The notes under the pieces were generated by a model. The model saw only the letters and a list, made by a program, of their open reading frames with translations. It did not search any database and was not told the origin of the DNA. Shown here piece after piece: positions 27,000 to 38,069 of a DNA stretch of 64,000 bases (the first letter of the stretch is position 1; every line of letters begins with the position of its first letter). A program made the position numbers and the translations under genes. The DNA is from Rosa chinensis (lineage: Eukaryota; Streptophyta; Magnoliopsida; Rosales; Rosaceae): assembly GCF_002994745.2 (NCBI RefSeq), contig NC_037094.1, positions 43,227,139-43,291,138 of the forward strand, read 5' to 3'.

Positions 27000-27412
27000 A
27001 AGAGGCTTTAATGAGGAATTTTAAAATGAGGACTTTCTAATTAACGGTTGTGAGACTCATTTTTCAATTATATTTTGATAAATCAACCATTAGATAATTA
27101 AACATGAGTACATCACTTATGTAAATTTTCAACTAAATTCAAAATCATTAAGGTATTAAACTAGATCAAATTAATAGACAAACCAAATTTGTTAAACCTG
27201 AACATTTCATGTTTATAAATGATAAATCATGATTATAAATGCCTTAACGATTTTCAATTAGGTTGAGAATTTGCATAAATAATCTACTCATGAATATCTA
27301 AACATCTAATGGTTGATTAGCGGAAATGTGATTAAAAAGTGGGTTTCGCAACCTTTCATTAGAAAACCTCCATGAAGTCCTCATTATAATGGTTCTCATT
27401 AGAGCCTCATCC
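27000..27412. mobile_element. Foldback MITE of about 410 bp upstream of NDUFS8
   Basis: The left end (GGCTTTAATGAGGA, then AAATGAGGACTT, then AACGGTTGTGAGACTCA) is mirrored in the right end read in reverse (GAGGCTCTAATGAGAA, AATGAGGACTT, AAAGGTTGCGAAACCCA). The inner parts also pair (CAACCATTAGAT on both arms). It is noncoding; no clean TSD was resolved. Confidence 0.6.
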
Positions 27413-27500
27413 TATGATTTATAACTGCATAGAAATGTATAAGTTTTCCAAAATAATCAATAAGGTACCTAAAATTAAAAAACACAACATCGAACCCCCT

Positions 27501-28886
27501 CAGGGGCGTAACCAGTCACAGGGCTGGTTGAGCTATAGCCCAAGCCAGAATCAAGGAGAAAAAGCCCCAAGTATAGGTATTGCCCATAGTACTGATAGTA
27601 ACTTACTTAAAAAAAAATGTATATATATACACATCTAATATATCCTCAGTTCGCGACTTCTTCTAGTTCCTTACCAGAGAGTAGCCGACGTCGTTCCTTT
27701 TCCTGACTTCCTCAGCTCCTCTTCCTCAGTTCCTAATCCTCAGCTCCTCCGATCGAGTTCATCAGTTCGTAAGTTCCTCTTCCTTAGTTCCTCCAACCCG
27801 ATTAGCTCCAGATCACCCACATAAAGGTATTTCTAAGTTCTAATTTCATCTCTCCCAAGCACCATTGATGGGTTTTGCTTGCAATTGACTGTGAGCTTTG
27901 AATTTCAGAGTCTTCAATTGAAGTATTCGGAAGAGACCGGAACTTCGTAAGAGATCATTGAATGGCAGAAGTCTAAAATCTTTCCAAATCCTGTCATTCC
28001 TGTGAGTTCTCTCTTTCTAATTCTTTGCTTAATTGCTTTGAGGTCATGAGGTGGCCGGTGGATATTCCAGTATATCTGTGGATAAGTGGATAGGGATGGC
28101 GGAAAGGCTATTGATAAATGATAATCGGTATATTAGTTGTTTTGCGGTGGATTAATTGGTTTGCGGTGGCTATTGGAAGCTTGCAATATTAAATATGGAT
28201 GTTTGAAATATGCAATATTATATGCGGTTGCTTTGGTAGATTTCTGCCGACTTAGGGAGGTCTTTATATATTTGGTCACTGATATAAAGTTTTATCCTAT
28301 GGATTTTTCATCATCTGATATGCTTGCTCTAGATATGGAGTGTGGATATTTTATAACAGATATTCAGAGGGATCCAAGATTTGCTAAGACAACTTCTGTG
28401 TCTGATTTGTGTCGGCGGTTAGTTGATCACGAAATCAGCATTCTTTCCTATGATTTATAGATTGATTTGTCTTGTGTTGACTCTGCCAGTTTCTACAGCA
28501 ACAATAAAGAGAGCATTTTCGGCTATGAACATCATCAAAAATAAACTTAGAAATAAGATGGAAAATTACTTTCTTGATGATTTGATGGTTCTCAACATTG
28601 AAAAAGAATTTGCTGATAGTATTGATAATGACTTTGTGATTGCTGAGTTTGAAATGAGTGGGCCTTTTACAACAAGTTATGCTTGTAACTTTTAATTTAA
28701 GGGGTTTTGGTTTTATGTCCCCCCCCCCCCCCCCCCTATTTTATGTTTTGAAAGATAATATTAAAGGCGTGAGGATGAGCCTCCCATTGGGTTCCAAACC
28801 TCAAAAGAAAAAAAATTACGAGCTTGCAAAATTTGTATGCACTTAAATCCAGCCCAAGCCATATTCAGATCCTGGATACGCCACTG
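27501..28886 (+). mobile_element. hAT element, internally deleted, with perfect 8-bp TSD
   Basis: Termini are CAGGGGCGTAACCAG on the left and, inverted, CAGTGGCGTATCCAG on the right. The 8-bp repeat AACCCCCT flanks both sides exactly (27493-27500 and 28887-28894). This is the hAT signature. Inside is only the C-terminal part of a transposase. An 18-base C-run sits at 28719-28736. Confidence 0.9.
28137..28695 (+). pseudogene. hAT transposase, C-terminal dimerisation domain remnant
   Basis: Two overlapping frames (28137-28460 and 28423-28695) together show the end of a hAT transposase of the zf-TTF/hAT-dimerisation type. The diagnostic stretch is LICLVLTLPVSTATIKRAFS followed by AMNIIKNKLRNKM and LDDLMVLNIEKE. 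A frameshift near 28440 separates the halves, and the DNA-binding and catalytic N-terminal parts are missing. It cannot be active. It belongs to the element 27501-28886. Confidence 0.8.
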
Positions 28887-28894
28887 AACCCCCT

Positions 28895-30600
28895 ACAACC
28901 AAATTTTATTATGGCTCGATTATATTAGACCACATGCTGTGTATGTTTAGTATATAAGAGATTTTCATTTGGGTGATTCCTGTCAGACCGCCTAATTTGT
29001 TATCTAGAGCTCTCTTAATTTTTGTAAAACTTTATCTCTCCTTTTACCCTTTGACAAAATGAGAAAAAGAAGAACTATATACACACGTAGTCGTGTTTCC
29101 ATCTCGGAGCAACTCCTCCTCCCTTTTGTTCTACCCACCCAAGATTGTGCGATGAGACATGAAGAACAACAAGGAGCAACCTTTGGGCAACCTATCCAAG
29201 TCCAAACCTCCCTTTTGAGCGGCAACCAACCAATGACGTCATCAAAATGACCAAGGCCCGGTAGATACAGAAATCATTAAGGAACTACATTAGGATCCAA
29301 TGCACAATCGGATGTAGAAGATATCAGAAACTTCTTCCACTCATGCCTAGGGAACTAGCTAAAGTAAAACACCCCCAATTTGATTTTCTTCTTTTTTGTA
29401 CTGTTTTGTTTTTGTTTTATTTTATTTTATTATTTTTTTCCAGAAGGGAGACACAACATAGTTTGCTCTAAAGTTCATGTTTTCTGGTTTGCCCAACAAT
29501 CACTTTTTCTAACTCTTCAATTTGAACCTCAGCCCAGCCAGATACTTGAGTTGTTGGGGTCTAATTCAATCTCAAAATGAAGAATAACTAGTTTCAATGT
29601 TTATTGATGGTATTGTTCGTTAAAGTGACAAGAATCAAGTACGAAACTTGTTGATCAATTCTTTAGCTTATTATTAAATGAAAGTAAACTGACAGATGTT
29701 AAATGAATTAATAAAAAAAAATAAAAATTGTTAGATGAGTTGAGATTGGTGGGTGGAGTTGAATAAAAGAAATGTTGAGAGAGAGAGAGAGAGAGAGTGT
29801 GTGTGTAAACTTTATTTTGTTTCTTCTGAGATGCAAAATTTGCAACATGATTCACTTCATTTTTATTTCATTATTTTTCATTTTATTAGAGGGGTAATTG
29901 AGGAAATAAATTTTTACAAAAATTAGATGAGGTTTAAGTAGCAAATTCAGAGGTCTTAATAGAAGTATAGAACTACCCTTTTCATTTTTGCAAACCAGGC
30001 AAAAACATACTCTTCTTTTAAAAGTGATCAGTAAATTACTTACCAAGACACTTTCAAAAACACATCATTGAAATACCTCAATCTATCAAAAACAATTTTG
30101 TATTGTATTTGTCTCAATATAGCAAAACTTTTGAAGGGCATATTCATGTAAGATCGCATAGAGAGGACGCTATTTTTTATCTTGCACAAGCATCCAAAAC
30201 TTTTGAGACAGCTTTGCTTATCATGTAAGACTACATTTGAAAATATGATTCGAGATGCTGTGCACCTATAATATTGAAAAAGAACAATGTATATGTTGAA
30301 GACTCGTCAGTTTCTACTTCTAATAGAGAAATTCAATTCTTCTCTTGTTTAGTCATGTGCTTTTTAAGGAGTAGCTAAGAGTGAATCCGGCCGCAACTAA
30401 TTCACCTATGGCAAGACTCCAGGCACCAAATGCTATGTGTGATGCCTCAAAGAAAGCACCTCGTTGTGATACTTATGTTCACATTCGCACAATTTTTGTT
30501 AAAAACAAGCATGTGTCCTGCATATACCGCTATGTTATTACGCGTGGACATTTTGCCTTGTGCATAATTCTTAGAAATTTTGTCCATTTACCTCATTTTC
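28895..30600. other. Intergenic, no gene recognised
   Basis: AT-rich. Contains a (GA)n(GT)n microsatellite at about 29777-29807. Small ORFs lack recognisable domains. Confidence 0.4.
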
Positions 30601-31150
30601 AGAGATTTTTTTTCCACTTACTCCATTAAGTTTTTTTAATTCCCCCTTACCTACAACACTCTAAGGAAGTCTTCCCTAATATCCCATTAAGTTTTTATTT
30701 ATTATTTATTTCTGAGACTATTTTACCCTCACTCCTTTGTTACTTATAGAGAGAGAGAGAGAGAATGGAAGAGAGAGAAACCATAAGAGACTTCGCTGGA
30801 GCCCGGTCACCGGCCACCAGTAGTCTATTCCGGTCACCGGCCGTCGCTCACCGGACTTCTTTGAAAACCTCACCGGAGGTTCCCAAAGAGGTCGTTGGAG
30901 ATCTCATAGGTTGCCGGGAAGGTTTATTGCTCCCAATAGAGGGTGAATAAACTTCTATTGCCCCCGATAGATGTCTATTTGGGGGCAATAGAGGTTTATG
31001 AAACCTCGCTGGAAGTCACCAAACAGGTTGTTGGAGATCTCATATGGAGCCGGAGAGGTTTATTGCCCCCTGAAAAAACCTGTATTTCCCCTAATAGCAG
31101 TCTATTGCCCCCCAATAGAAATTTTCGTTGCCGGAATAGGAACTAATCTC
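30600..31150. repeat. Dispersed repeat rich in TTATTGCCC motifs, copy 1
   Basis: Shares an ordered set of motifs with 59750-60200: a ccacTTACTCCA-type lead, CTAATATCC(C/A)ATTAA, an ATTTATTTcTG.GAC segment, a CCGG-rich block with GGTCACCGGCC, then repeated TTATTGCCCC or TCTATTGCCCC units. The class of element is not known; no ends were defined. Confidence 0.5.
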
Positions 31151-31280
31151 TGTAAAATTGTACAAATAAAACTTTGATTTAAGGTAAAAAGAGAGGAAAT
31201 TATATCAATTCAAAACATTTATTGCCCTCCAATAGTCTTGTATCGCCCACCGATAAAACTTCTGTTTTTTACTTTTTTCT

Positions 31281-31821
31281 TTGGGCTTTTCTTTCTTTCT
31301 GGGCCTTTTGCCCCTATCTTACGAAGAAAAAAAAAACGAAAAACCTTTTTTAAATCAACAACTCCACAAAAGAGAGAAACAGAGAGAGAAGACGAGGCCT
31401 GATCTTCAACCTCAACAGAAACGTCTTGATCTTCCTCACCATCTCGGAGCCCGGCACCGCTGCGTCCAGCCCCTCATTGTAGACGAACTCGAGCCCAGAC
31501 ATGAAGTTCCTCCTGAACGACGTCGCTCAAGCTCCAGACACCACCAAGCTCGGCCACACGAGCGGGATGTCCCTGAGAAACTCGCTGACGTTCTCGACGG
31601 AGCTGAGGCGGCACAGGATGTACAGCGACAACAGAGAGAGAGAGAGAGAGAGAGAAACTGTGCAGGATGGACAAAACTTCTTCCATTTCCAATTGGTGCA
31701 GATCTTCTTCCATTTCCGATCAACTGGTCTATATGGTCACTTGCTGGGATCGACCGATTGTTGCAGATCTTCTTCCATTTCTATCTGTGTTTTGCTAATT
31801 CGCTCGGAAACTGAGAACTAG
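31281..31821 (+). other. GC-richer ORF-bearing segment, possible gene fragment
   Basis: Between 31400 and 31660 the base composition is distinctly higher in GC than the surroundings and several frames are open on both strands. One plus-strand frame reads MKFLLNDVAQAP, then SLRNSLTFSTELRRHRMYSDN. I cannot assign it. It may be a captured exon. It is followed by (GA)n tracts at 31636-31658 and 31849-31862. Confidence 0.3.
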
Positions 31822-31931
31822 AAAGACGAAGGAGGGTGGGAGGTGCAGAGAGAGAGAGAGAGTGTGTGTGTGTGTAGGATGGAGTGGGGAGAGAAAGATA
31901 GATGATGTAATTTTTTAATTAGGATGAGGGT

Positions 31932-34483
31932 TGTCACGCCCTTGATTTTTTAACACAAATAAAAATCAATATATAATCTCATAATTATACATGCGTGATG
32001 GTTCAGCCATCAATACAAAATACCTGAAAAACTTTTTCCCTTTAAACCAAGTACATACTGTTGCCCTGAACCCACTATGTCAATATAGCCCCGCTCCTCA
32101 GAGTTATATATTACATAAGCTTACGAATTAAATTGTCACCACAAAATAAAATGTAAATTCTCCTCAGAGCTTACTACACAACGGAAGTCTTAATCAATGG
32201 TAAAGTCACCAAAATGGCTTCCTACCGTAAAGTTGCAAAGATGCTACCTCAGCTTCAACCACAATTATCCTGACCTGCAGAATTAACCCCTACACCATTG
32301 AATAGTGCACCAGGTTGCCACACAACAAACTCGGTAAGCTTATGAAAGCTTGTATGAGTAACTCAAAACAACCATAAACAACTCACACCAATACTAAGGA
32401 AAACAACTCACGCCTTGATCTCCTTACTAACACGTAATAAAGGAAAGAAACTCACTCTTTGATTCCTTTCAAAACGTAAACAAAGAAAGCAACTCACTCC
32501 TTGGTTTCTATCAGTGCGAAGTAAAGAAAGCAACTCACATCTTGATTTCTTCTAAATCGTAAATAAGGAAAACAACTCACTCATTGATTCCTTAAACACA
32601 AACTAAAGAAAACAACTCACACCTTGATTTCTTTCAAATCACGAAATAAAGAAAGCAACTCACATCTTGATTTCTTCTAAATCACATATACGGAAAACAA
32701 CTCACTCCTTGATTCCTTAAACACAAACTCATGAGTTAGATATAACCTCGCTCAGTTACCCCATGAATTAATTACACTGGCAGATAAAGTAGAGCTCTAA
32801 CTGAAATCGTAACCACTCGTCCGGCCAAAGACGTGATTACTCGATATACTGCCTAAGGTCATAATCTGACCTTAATTCCTCGGACCTCACAGTGCCTCGG
32901 AATAAAATATTAAAGAAGTCGCACAGGACTCAATGTTACACTAATCTCAATGCTTTTCAAAACAATAAAAATCATCATTTCACAATCATTTGTTTTCCGA
33001 AAAGCCACTACACAAACAATAAAAGCACCTTTCATGCATATTGTTTCCATCAATCAACAAAATCCACCAACACATATATATTTCACGTAAATATATATAT
33101 ATATATATACGTAGTCATTCACTCAGGAATGCCTACTAATACCAACTATAGTTTGTAGTTAAATAAATAACTCTCAAAAAGATAAAGGTAACTCCGTTCG
33201 TAAATGAACATTGTGAGATTGCTCATCTTGAAATTCCCGCTGCTTCTTCAATACAGAACAAAGCAGCACAACCACAAAATAATCATCCAAGAATACTTTG
33301 TTAAGTACTTGATCACATACGGTCTCAACTTAGTAACGAATCACAAGCGATTTAAGTCCGAAACCCCCGTTTTGAGCTAAAATCCCCAAAAGTGATGCCA
33401 ATCAGGGCGAAAACACATCCGAGACCACCCAATGTCTCCGAAATACTTGTACGATCAATATGTCAAAACCAGAAGTCGATCGAACGATCGAATAATAGAA
33501 AGGTCCGAAACCGTAAAAATCATAACAGATTCATACGATCTCCAAAAATTACATATTATATATCAAAACGCTCGTATTGACGAGTAGATGATATATAAAA
33601 CAAGAAATTGTCACTTACATGGCCGGAAGGCCGTCAAAACGCCACCACAAGTGGTGGCACAACCACCACCGGCCAAAACTCAAAACTAGATTAATCCAAC
33701 CGTCCAAAATGTCAAGAACACTAAATAGAACAACTTTAATACCTGGGGTTCAAGCCAACTCGGCCTAGATAGCCGTGCACTGTTCACCGTGAGTTGATCT
33801 GATTCCAACATGAATTGATCAAAACTACCACCATGGATCGATTAAGGAGGCTCCTACAAACTCAAAACAGAAAGTTTGATGCCGTGGCATCACAGGAGCT
33901 AGGATTTCTGACCGGGTTCAACTGTACCAAAAGTTGCTGCCTTCCAGCGCCGCACAAGGTGAAAATCGTCGATAGAGGACATCACAGGGAGGAGCTCACG
34001 GTGGAGGTGAGTCGGTCTGGGCTTGCTTCATTGGTAGAGGTCGCCGGAGATCGAAGAAAAAGTCAGGTCGAGTTATCGAATACGGGTTGGGTCGCGCTGC
34101 TGAAGAGGGAGCATGGAGGTTTTGAAAATTTTCTAAAAATGGAAGTTTCCAAAATGAAAATAGTAAATTTCCGAAAATGGAAACCCCTATTTATAGAATT
34201 TTCCCAAACTTCAATCTCTCAAAACTTTCTCATACGAACTCCGATTTTCGCGTTCCGTATGTCCATGAACTCGTATCGATGCGCTCTATAATTTTCATGA
34301 AGGACCAAAAATAAAAAGTCAAAACTTTGTACCCCCCCAAAATCCACACTTTTCGAACAATTGTTCAACCGAAAATAATTCCACATCACGAACAACATAC
34401 AAATCAAGCAAAACACTTATAATTCGTACAACTGGTCCATTATTAATTGCAATAATTAAATAACGAAAATCTTGGTCATCACA
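31932..34483 (-). repeat. Solo LTR, copy C, 2552 bp, with TSD AGGGT
   Basis: The plus strand begins TGTCACGCCC and ends GGTCATCACA. The 5-bp repeat AGGGT flanks it exactly (31927-31931 and 34484-34488). It has the same internal order as copy B, including the tandem array (about 32385-32730), the NNCGGCCGTC segment, and a conserved terminal part with TATTTATAGAA near 34190 on the reverse side. Divergence from copy B suggests separate, older insertion. No coding domains. Confidence 0.85.
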
Positions 34484-34704
34484 AGGGTAAAGTTGTCTTT
34501 TTACTTTAAATTAGGTAAGTGAGAATAAAAATCTGTTGCTAGGGTAAGTAGGATAATTTTAACTTATTTTAGTGCTTTTGGTCAAGAACCCTAATTCTTA
34601 ACGTACTTTCTTTATATAATTTGAACTGCTCATGTTTTAAAATAGAAATATAAATAACCTTTCAATTGTATCAAATAAATAGATAGTTTTGATTGCAATA
34701 TTAT

Positions 34705-35840
34705 TGTTGGTACCCGAAAAATCACACGACAAATAAATATGTCGTCGTGACATATTTTAGCATAAACACGCAATTTGTATAAAATTCTGTAAAACTATAG
34801 AATTTTATACCCATCTCTCGACTTTAACCAGCCAAGCAAACACACCCTAGATGTAGACCCAAGCCACATCCACGCATTTCTGGGGCTTGCAGAAGTGGGT
34901 ATGGTGTGGAAGGTTACGGAAACATATAATGCTCGTCTATTGGTTTAACGTCATCGGTGGTCTCGATCTTGGGCTCGAGATCCAAGCCCGGTAATTTAAA
35001 TCAATAGCGAATTGGTGAAAATGAGGTTTAGATCAACCTTTTTCCCTAAAAACCCAAAGCCCAAAGAAAAGCCCAAACCCAAAAGAAATAGGATAGCCCA
35101 GCTTTCACGGTCTTTCTTCTATCTTCTTTTCCTTTTCCCCACAGCTCCTAATATACAAGTCGACCCAAAGATCCAGAAGAAACATCGATCTTCCCTATCA
35201 GTTGGCAAGAAGGAAATTTCCTGACCGGTGGATGGACATCTCCTTCCCCCTTGAACAATGAGCTCACACCTCCCAAGCCTCCCTGTCAACCTCGTTCCAG
35301 GTTTCGTGCCACTGCAGTTGTCTCTGCTGCAACCTCCACCCACGGCTACAATGATCTTCTCCTTGTCCCAAAACTCCATTTCTCAAGTAAGCTCTGATTT
35401 CCTAGACTTTAAGGCAGAAATCCTGTATGAGCTAAAAGAGAAGCATTTTACCCAGAAAACCAAAGACCCTGAGCCACCACAACACCCCTCCAATTGAGCC
35501 TATAAAAGGAGAGATTTGGAACTGAAATGATCATCAAGCAACAACCCAGAAAGCTGAGAAACATTAAAAAGCCTCAACTCTTCAAGCCTCCAAGCCTCTA
35601 AGCACAAAACCTAGCTCTTAGTTCCTTTTCTCCCACAATCCCCCTTCAAGTTCGTCTTCCAGAAAACCCGAATTCAAAAATCCCCAAATTCTTTCACCGC
35701 AGTATGTTTCTAGCTCCCACACCATCTTCACGCTGTCAAGCCTCACTTGATATCTGAATCACGCACAAGGTTCTCTCTTTAACATCAAGTTATTGAGTTA
35801 ATTTTGGCCTAGTCTTGCTTAATTCAAAAGAACCCCCACA
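34705..35840 (+). repeat. Probable solo LTR of a different element, 1136 bp
   Basis: Begins TGTTGGTACCCG and ends AACCCCCACA, with ATTAT before and ATCAT after (four of five match as a TSD). A TATAAAAGG box at about 35502 lies two thirds of the way in, as in an LTR promoter. A C-rich, intron-like leader follows. No internal domains are present. Confidence 0.5.
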
Positions 35841-36570
35841 ATCATATAAATGAATCGTCTATTTGATATTTATTTAAACACAAGAGTTGCAAAAAGATCC
35901 AAATTTGACAATTTTGTTTTGTTTTTTGTTTTTTGTTTTTTTGTTTTTTTTTTTCTGAGAATTGAAAGTAAAGAACATAGAAGGAGCATAGATAAGGAAA
36001 ATGTCTTTCTAAATGTACCCAGCAAATTTCTATGTAGACCCAGCAGGTTTTTTACACCCAATAAAAAAATAGAATTTATAATTATACTCAGTAACTTTTC
36101 CAACAATACCCTTAGCAAAACTCACACTCAGCAAAACTCGGATTATCTCCTCATCAATTTTTGATGTTGATTGTTGAGTGTGCATTTGAGCCATGTCCCA
36201 CCACTGCTTCTCCGCCTCACTCTCCCTCTCCACCTCTTAATCATCGTCGCGACAACCAAGTCAGTCCCTCACTCTCTTCCCCGCTCCAATCTTTACACCT
36301 CTTCTTCTCCATCTCTCCGATTATCTCTGTTTAACTTTCGAATCGAATGTGCTATGAGTCTAAGATCAAGATTGATGAGGAATTGGCTGAATTGATCATT
36401 TCAAAACAAAGGCTAGAAAAGAGGAGACTCATCATGGCTAGGTATCATAGATTATACAAGATTTGAATCCCACACTTCTTCACCTTCATGGCCGGGTACT
36501 CAAATCTAGTCATGAATATTTAATAGCTGCACTATCCAAAAACTTAATTATAAAAAAAAAAAAAAAAAAA

Positions 36571-37019
36571 GAGCAGAGGAACCAACCTACTTTAGACTTG
36601 AGAGAGAGAGAGAGACGTACATGTTTTGATATTGTTCCCAAGGTTGCATGAGTGTACTCTTTGAACTTGCCACGCTTTTAATGACGTGCAGCGACCCGCA
36701 TCCAATTCTTCTAGCTGCTATGGGAGCTCTGGTAAAAATCAAAGCTTCTTGCATCCAAGCAAGCATAGCCAGCGCAGCCCAGAAACATATTTGATGTTTG
36801 CAGGTATTTTCTCAATCATGGTTCCACTTAGATCTATATCTTGTAATGTGGATAAGCAAATGAGACTATCAAGGATTTCTAAATAAGTAATCTTGCAATA
36901 AGGGATTCACGCAGCCTTCCAGATCTAAATAAGTAAGATTCTCAAGATTTTGGAAATATGAAGGAACTTCAACCAATCTTTTACACCAACGTAGATTCTC
37001 AAAATTATGGCTTAAATAT
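36571..37019 (-). pseudogene. LRR fragment of a TIR-NBS-LRR-like gene, unit 1
   Basis: On the minus strand the frame near 36869-37057 reads NFENLRWCKRLVEVPSYFQN and then LENLTYLDLEGCVNP, which is the leucine-rich-repeat pattern of TNL resistance proteins. The following region (36690-36860) keeps LRR-like phrases in other frames. It has no start, NB-ARC or TIR part. An A-run precedes the unit on the plus strand (from 36552). Confidence 0.65.
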
Positions 37020-37042
37020 AAAAAAAAAAAAAAAAAAAAAAA

Positions 37043-37490
37043 GATCAGAGGAACCAACCTACTTTAGACTTGAGAGAGAGAGAGAGAGACGTACATGTTT
37101 TGATATTGTTCCCAAGGTTGCATGAGTGTACTCTTTGAACTTGCCACGCTTTTCAATGACGTGCAGCGACCCGCATCCAATTCTTCTAGCTGCAATGGGA
37201 GCTCTGGTAAAAATCAAAGCTTCTTGCATCCAAGCAAGCATAGCCAGCGCAGCCCAGGAACATATTTGATGTTTGCAGGTATTTTCTCAATCATGGTTCC
37301 ACTTAGATCTATATCTTGTAATGTGGATAAGCAAATGAGACTATCAAGGATTTCTAAATAAGTAATCTTGCAATAAGGGATTCACGCAGCCTTCCAGATC
37401 TAAATAAGTAAGATTCTCAAGATTTTGGAAATATGAAGGAACTTCAACCAATCTTTTACACCAACATAGATTCTCAAAATTATGGCTTAA
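37043..37490 (-). pseudogene. LRR fragment, unit 2 (near-identical tandem copy)
   Basis: Repeats unit 1 at an offset of 472 bases with only a few mismatches and small indels, for example one extra GA pair in the GAGAGA tract and TTTAATG against TTTCAATG. This implies a recent tandem duplication inside the Pack-MULE. Confidence 0.7.
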
Positions 37491-37840
37491 ATGCACACTG
37501 CAACAATCAACATCAAAAATTGATGAGGAGATAATCCAAGTTTTGCTGGGTGTGAGATTTGTTGGGTGTGAGTTTTGCTAAGGGTATTGTTGGAAAAGTT
37601 GCTGAGTATAATTATAAATTCTTTTTTTTTTTTTTTTTGTAAAAAACCTGCTGGGTCTACATAGAAATTTGCCGGGTACATTTAGAAAGACCCATAAGGA
37701 AATTGAACGTGTGTACTTCATTCTTGTCAATAACGTCCATCTGAATGTAAATCTAAAAAAAAAAAAAAACTAAGTTGTTTGTTTGACACCCTTAATCATT
37801 AATCTCCAGTAGAAAGGATTTCAACTTGCATAACTGCATA

Positions 37841-38055
37841 TGATAAGTTCTTCCCTTCTCAGTTCATGCCCTCTCTATTTTGTTGACCATTTTGATTGTA
37901 TTAGAGAGTTGACAGATGTCTTTACTGTACCAGAATACACTCTGGCCTTGTGTCATTTATATCTTATCTTTGCCCCAGCTTTACGTATGAAATGAATATG
38001 CAGTTTACTTAATTTTCCTTGCTTTCTCTTCTTTCCTCCCAACTTGGGTCTATCA
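37841..38055 (+). repeat. 5' LTR of the chromovirus
   Basis: Starts TGATAAGTTC and ends GGGTCTATCA. It is 215 bases against 190 in the 3' copy; the two differ by small indels and scattered substitutions, so the insertion is not recent. Confidence 0.9.
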
Positions 38056-38057
38056 AC

Positions 38058-38069
38058 TGGTATCAGAGC
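38058..38069 (+). other. Primer-binding site (tRNA-Met type)
   Basis: TGGTATCAGAGC lies two bases after the LTR. It matches the complement of the initiator tRNA-Met 3' end. The gag ATG begins at the next base, 38070. Confidence 0.9.

Larger units (their letters stand above)
36001..37693. mobile_element. Pack-MULE (Mutator-like element) carrying NLR gene fragments
   Basis: Long terminal inverted repeats of about 190-200 bases (36001-36190 and 37488-37693) share GTCTTTCTAAATGTACCC at their outer ends. The 9-bp direct repeat ATAAGGAAA flanks the element exactly (35992-36000 and 37694-37702). Long TIRs with 9-bp TSDs are diagnostic of Mutator-like elements. Inside there is no transposase but two copies of a leucine-rich-repeat fragment and a short segment of other genic-looking sequence (36190-36540), so it fits the Pack-MULE definition. 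Confidence 0.85.

Noticed and set aside
31281..31821. Possible protein-coding gene in the GC-richer block
   Set aside because: Several frames are open at once, none with a domain or proper gene signals, so it was kept only as an unassigned segment.
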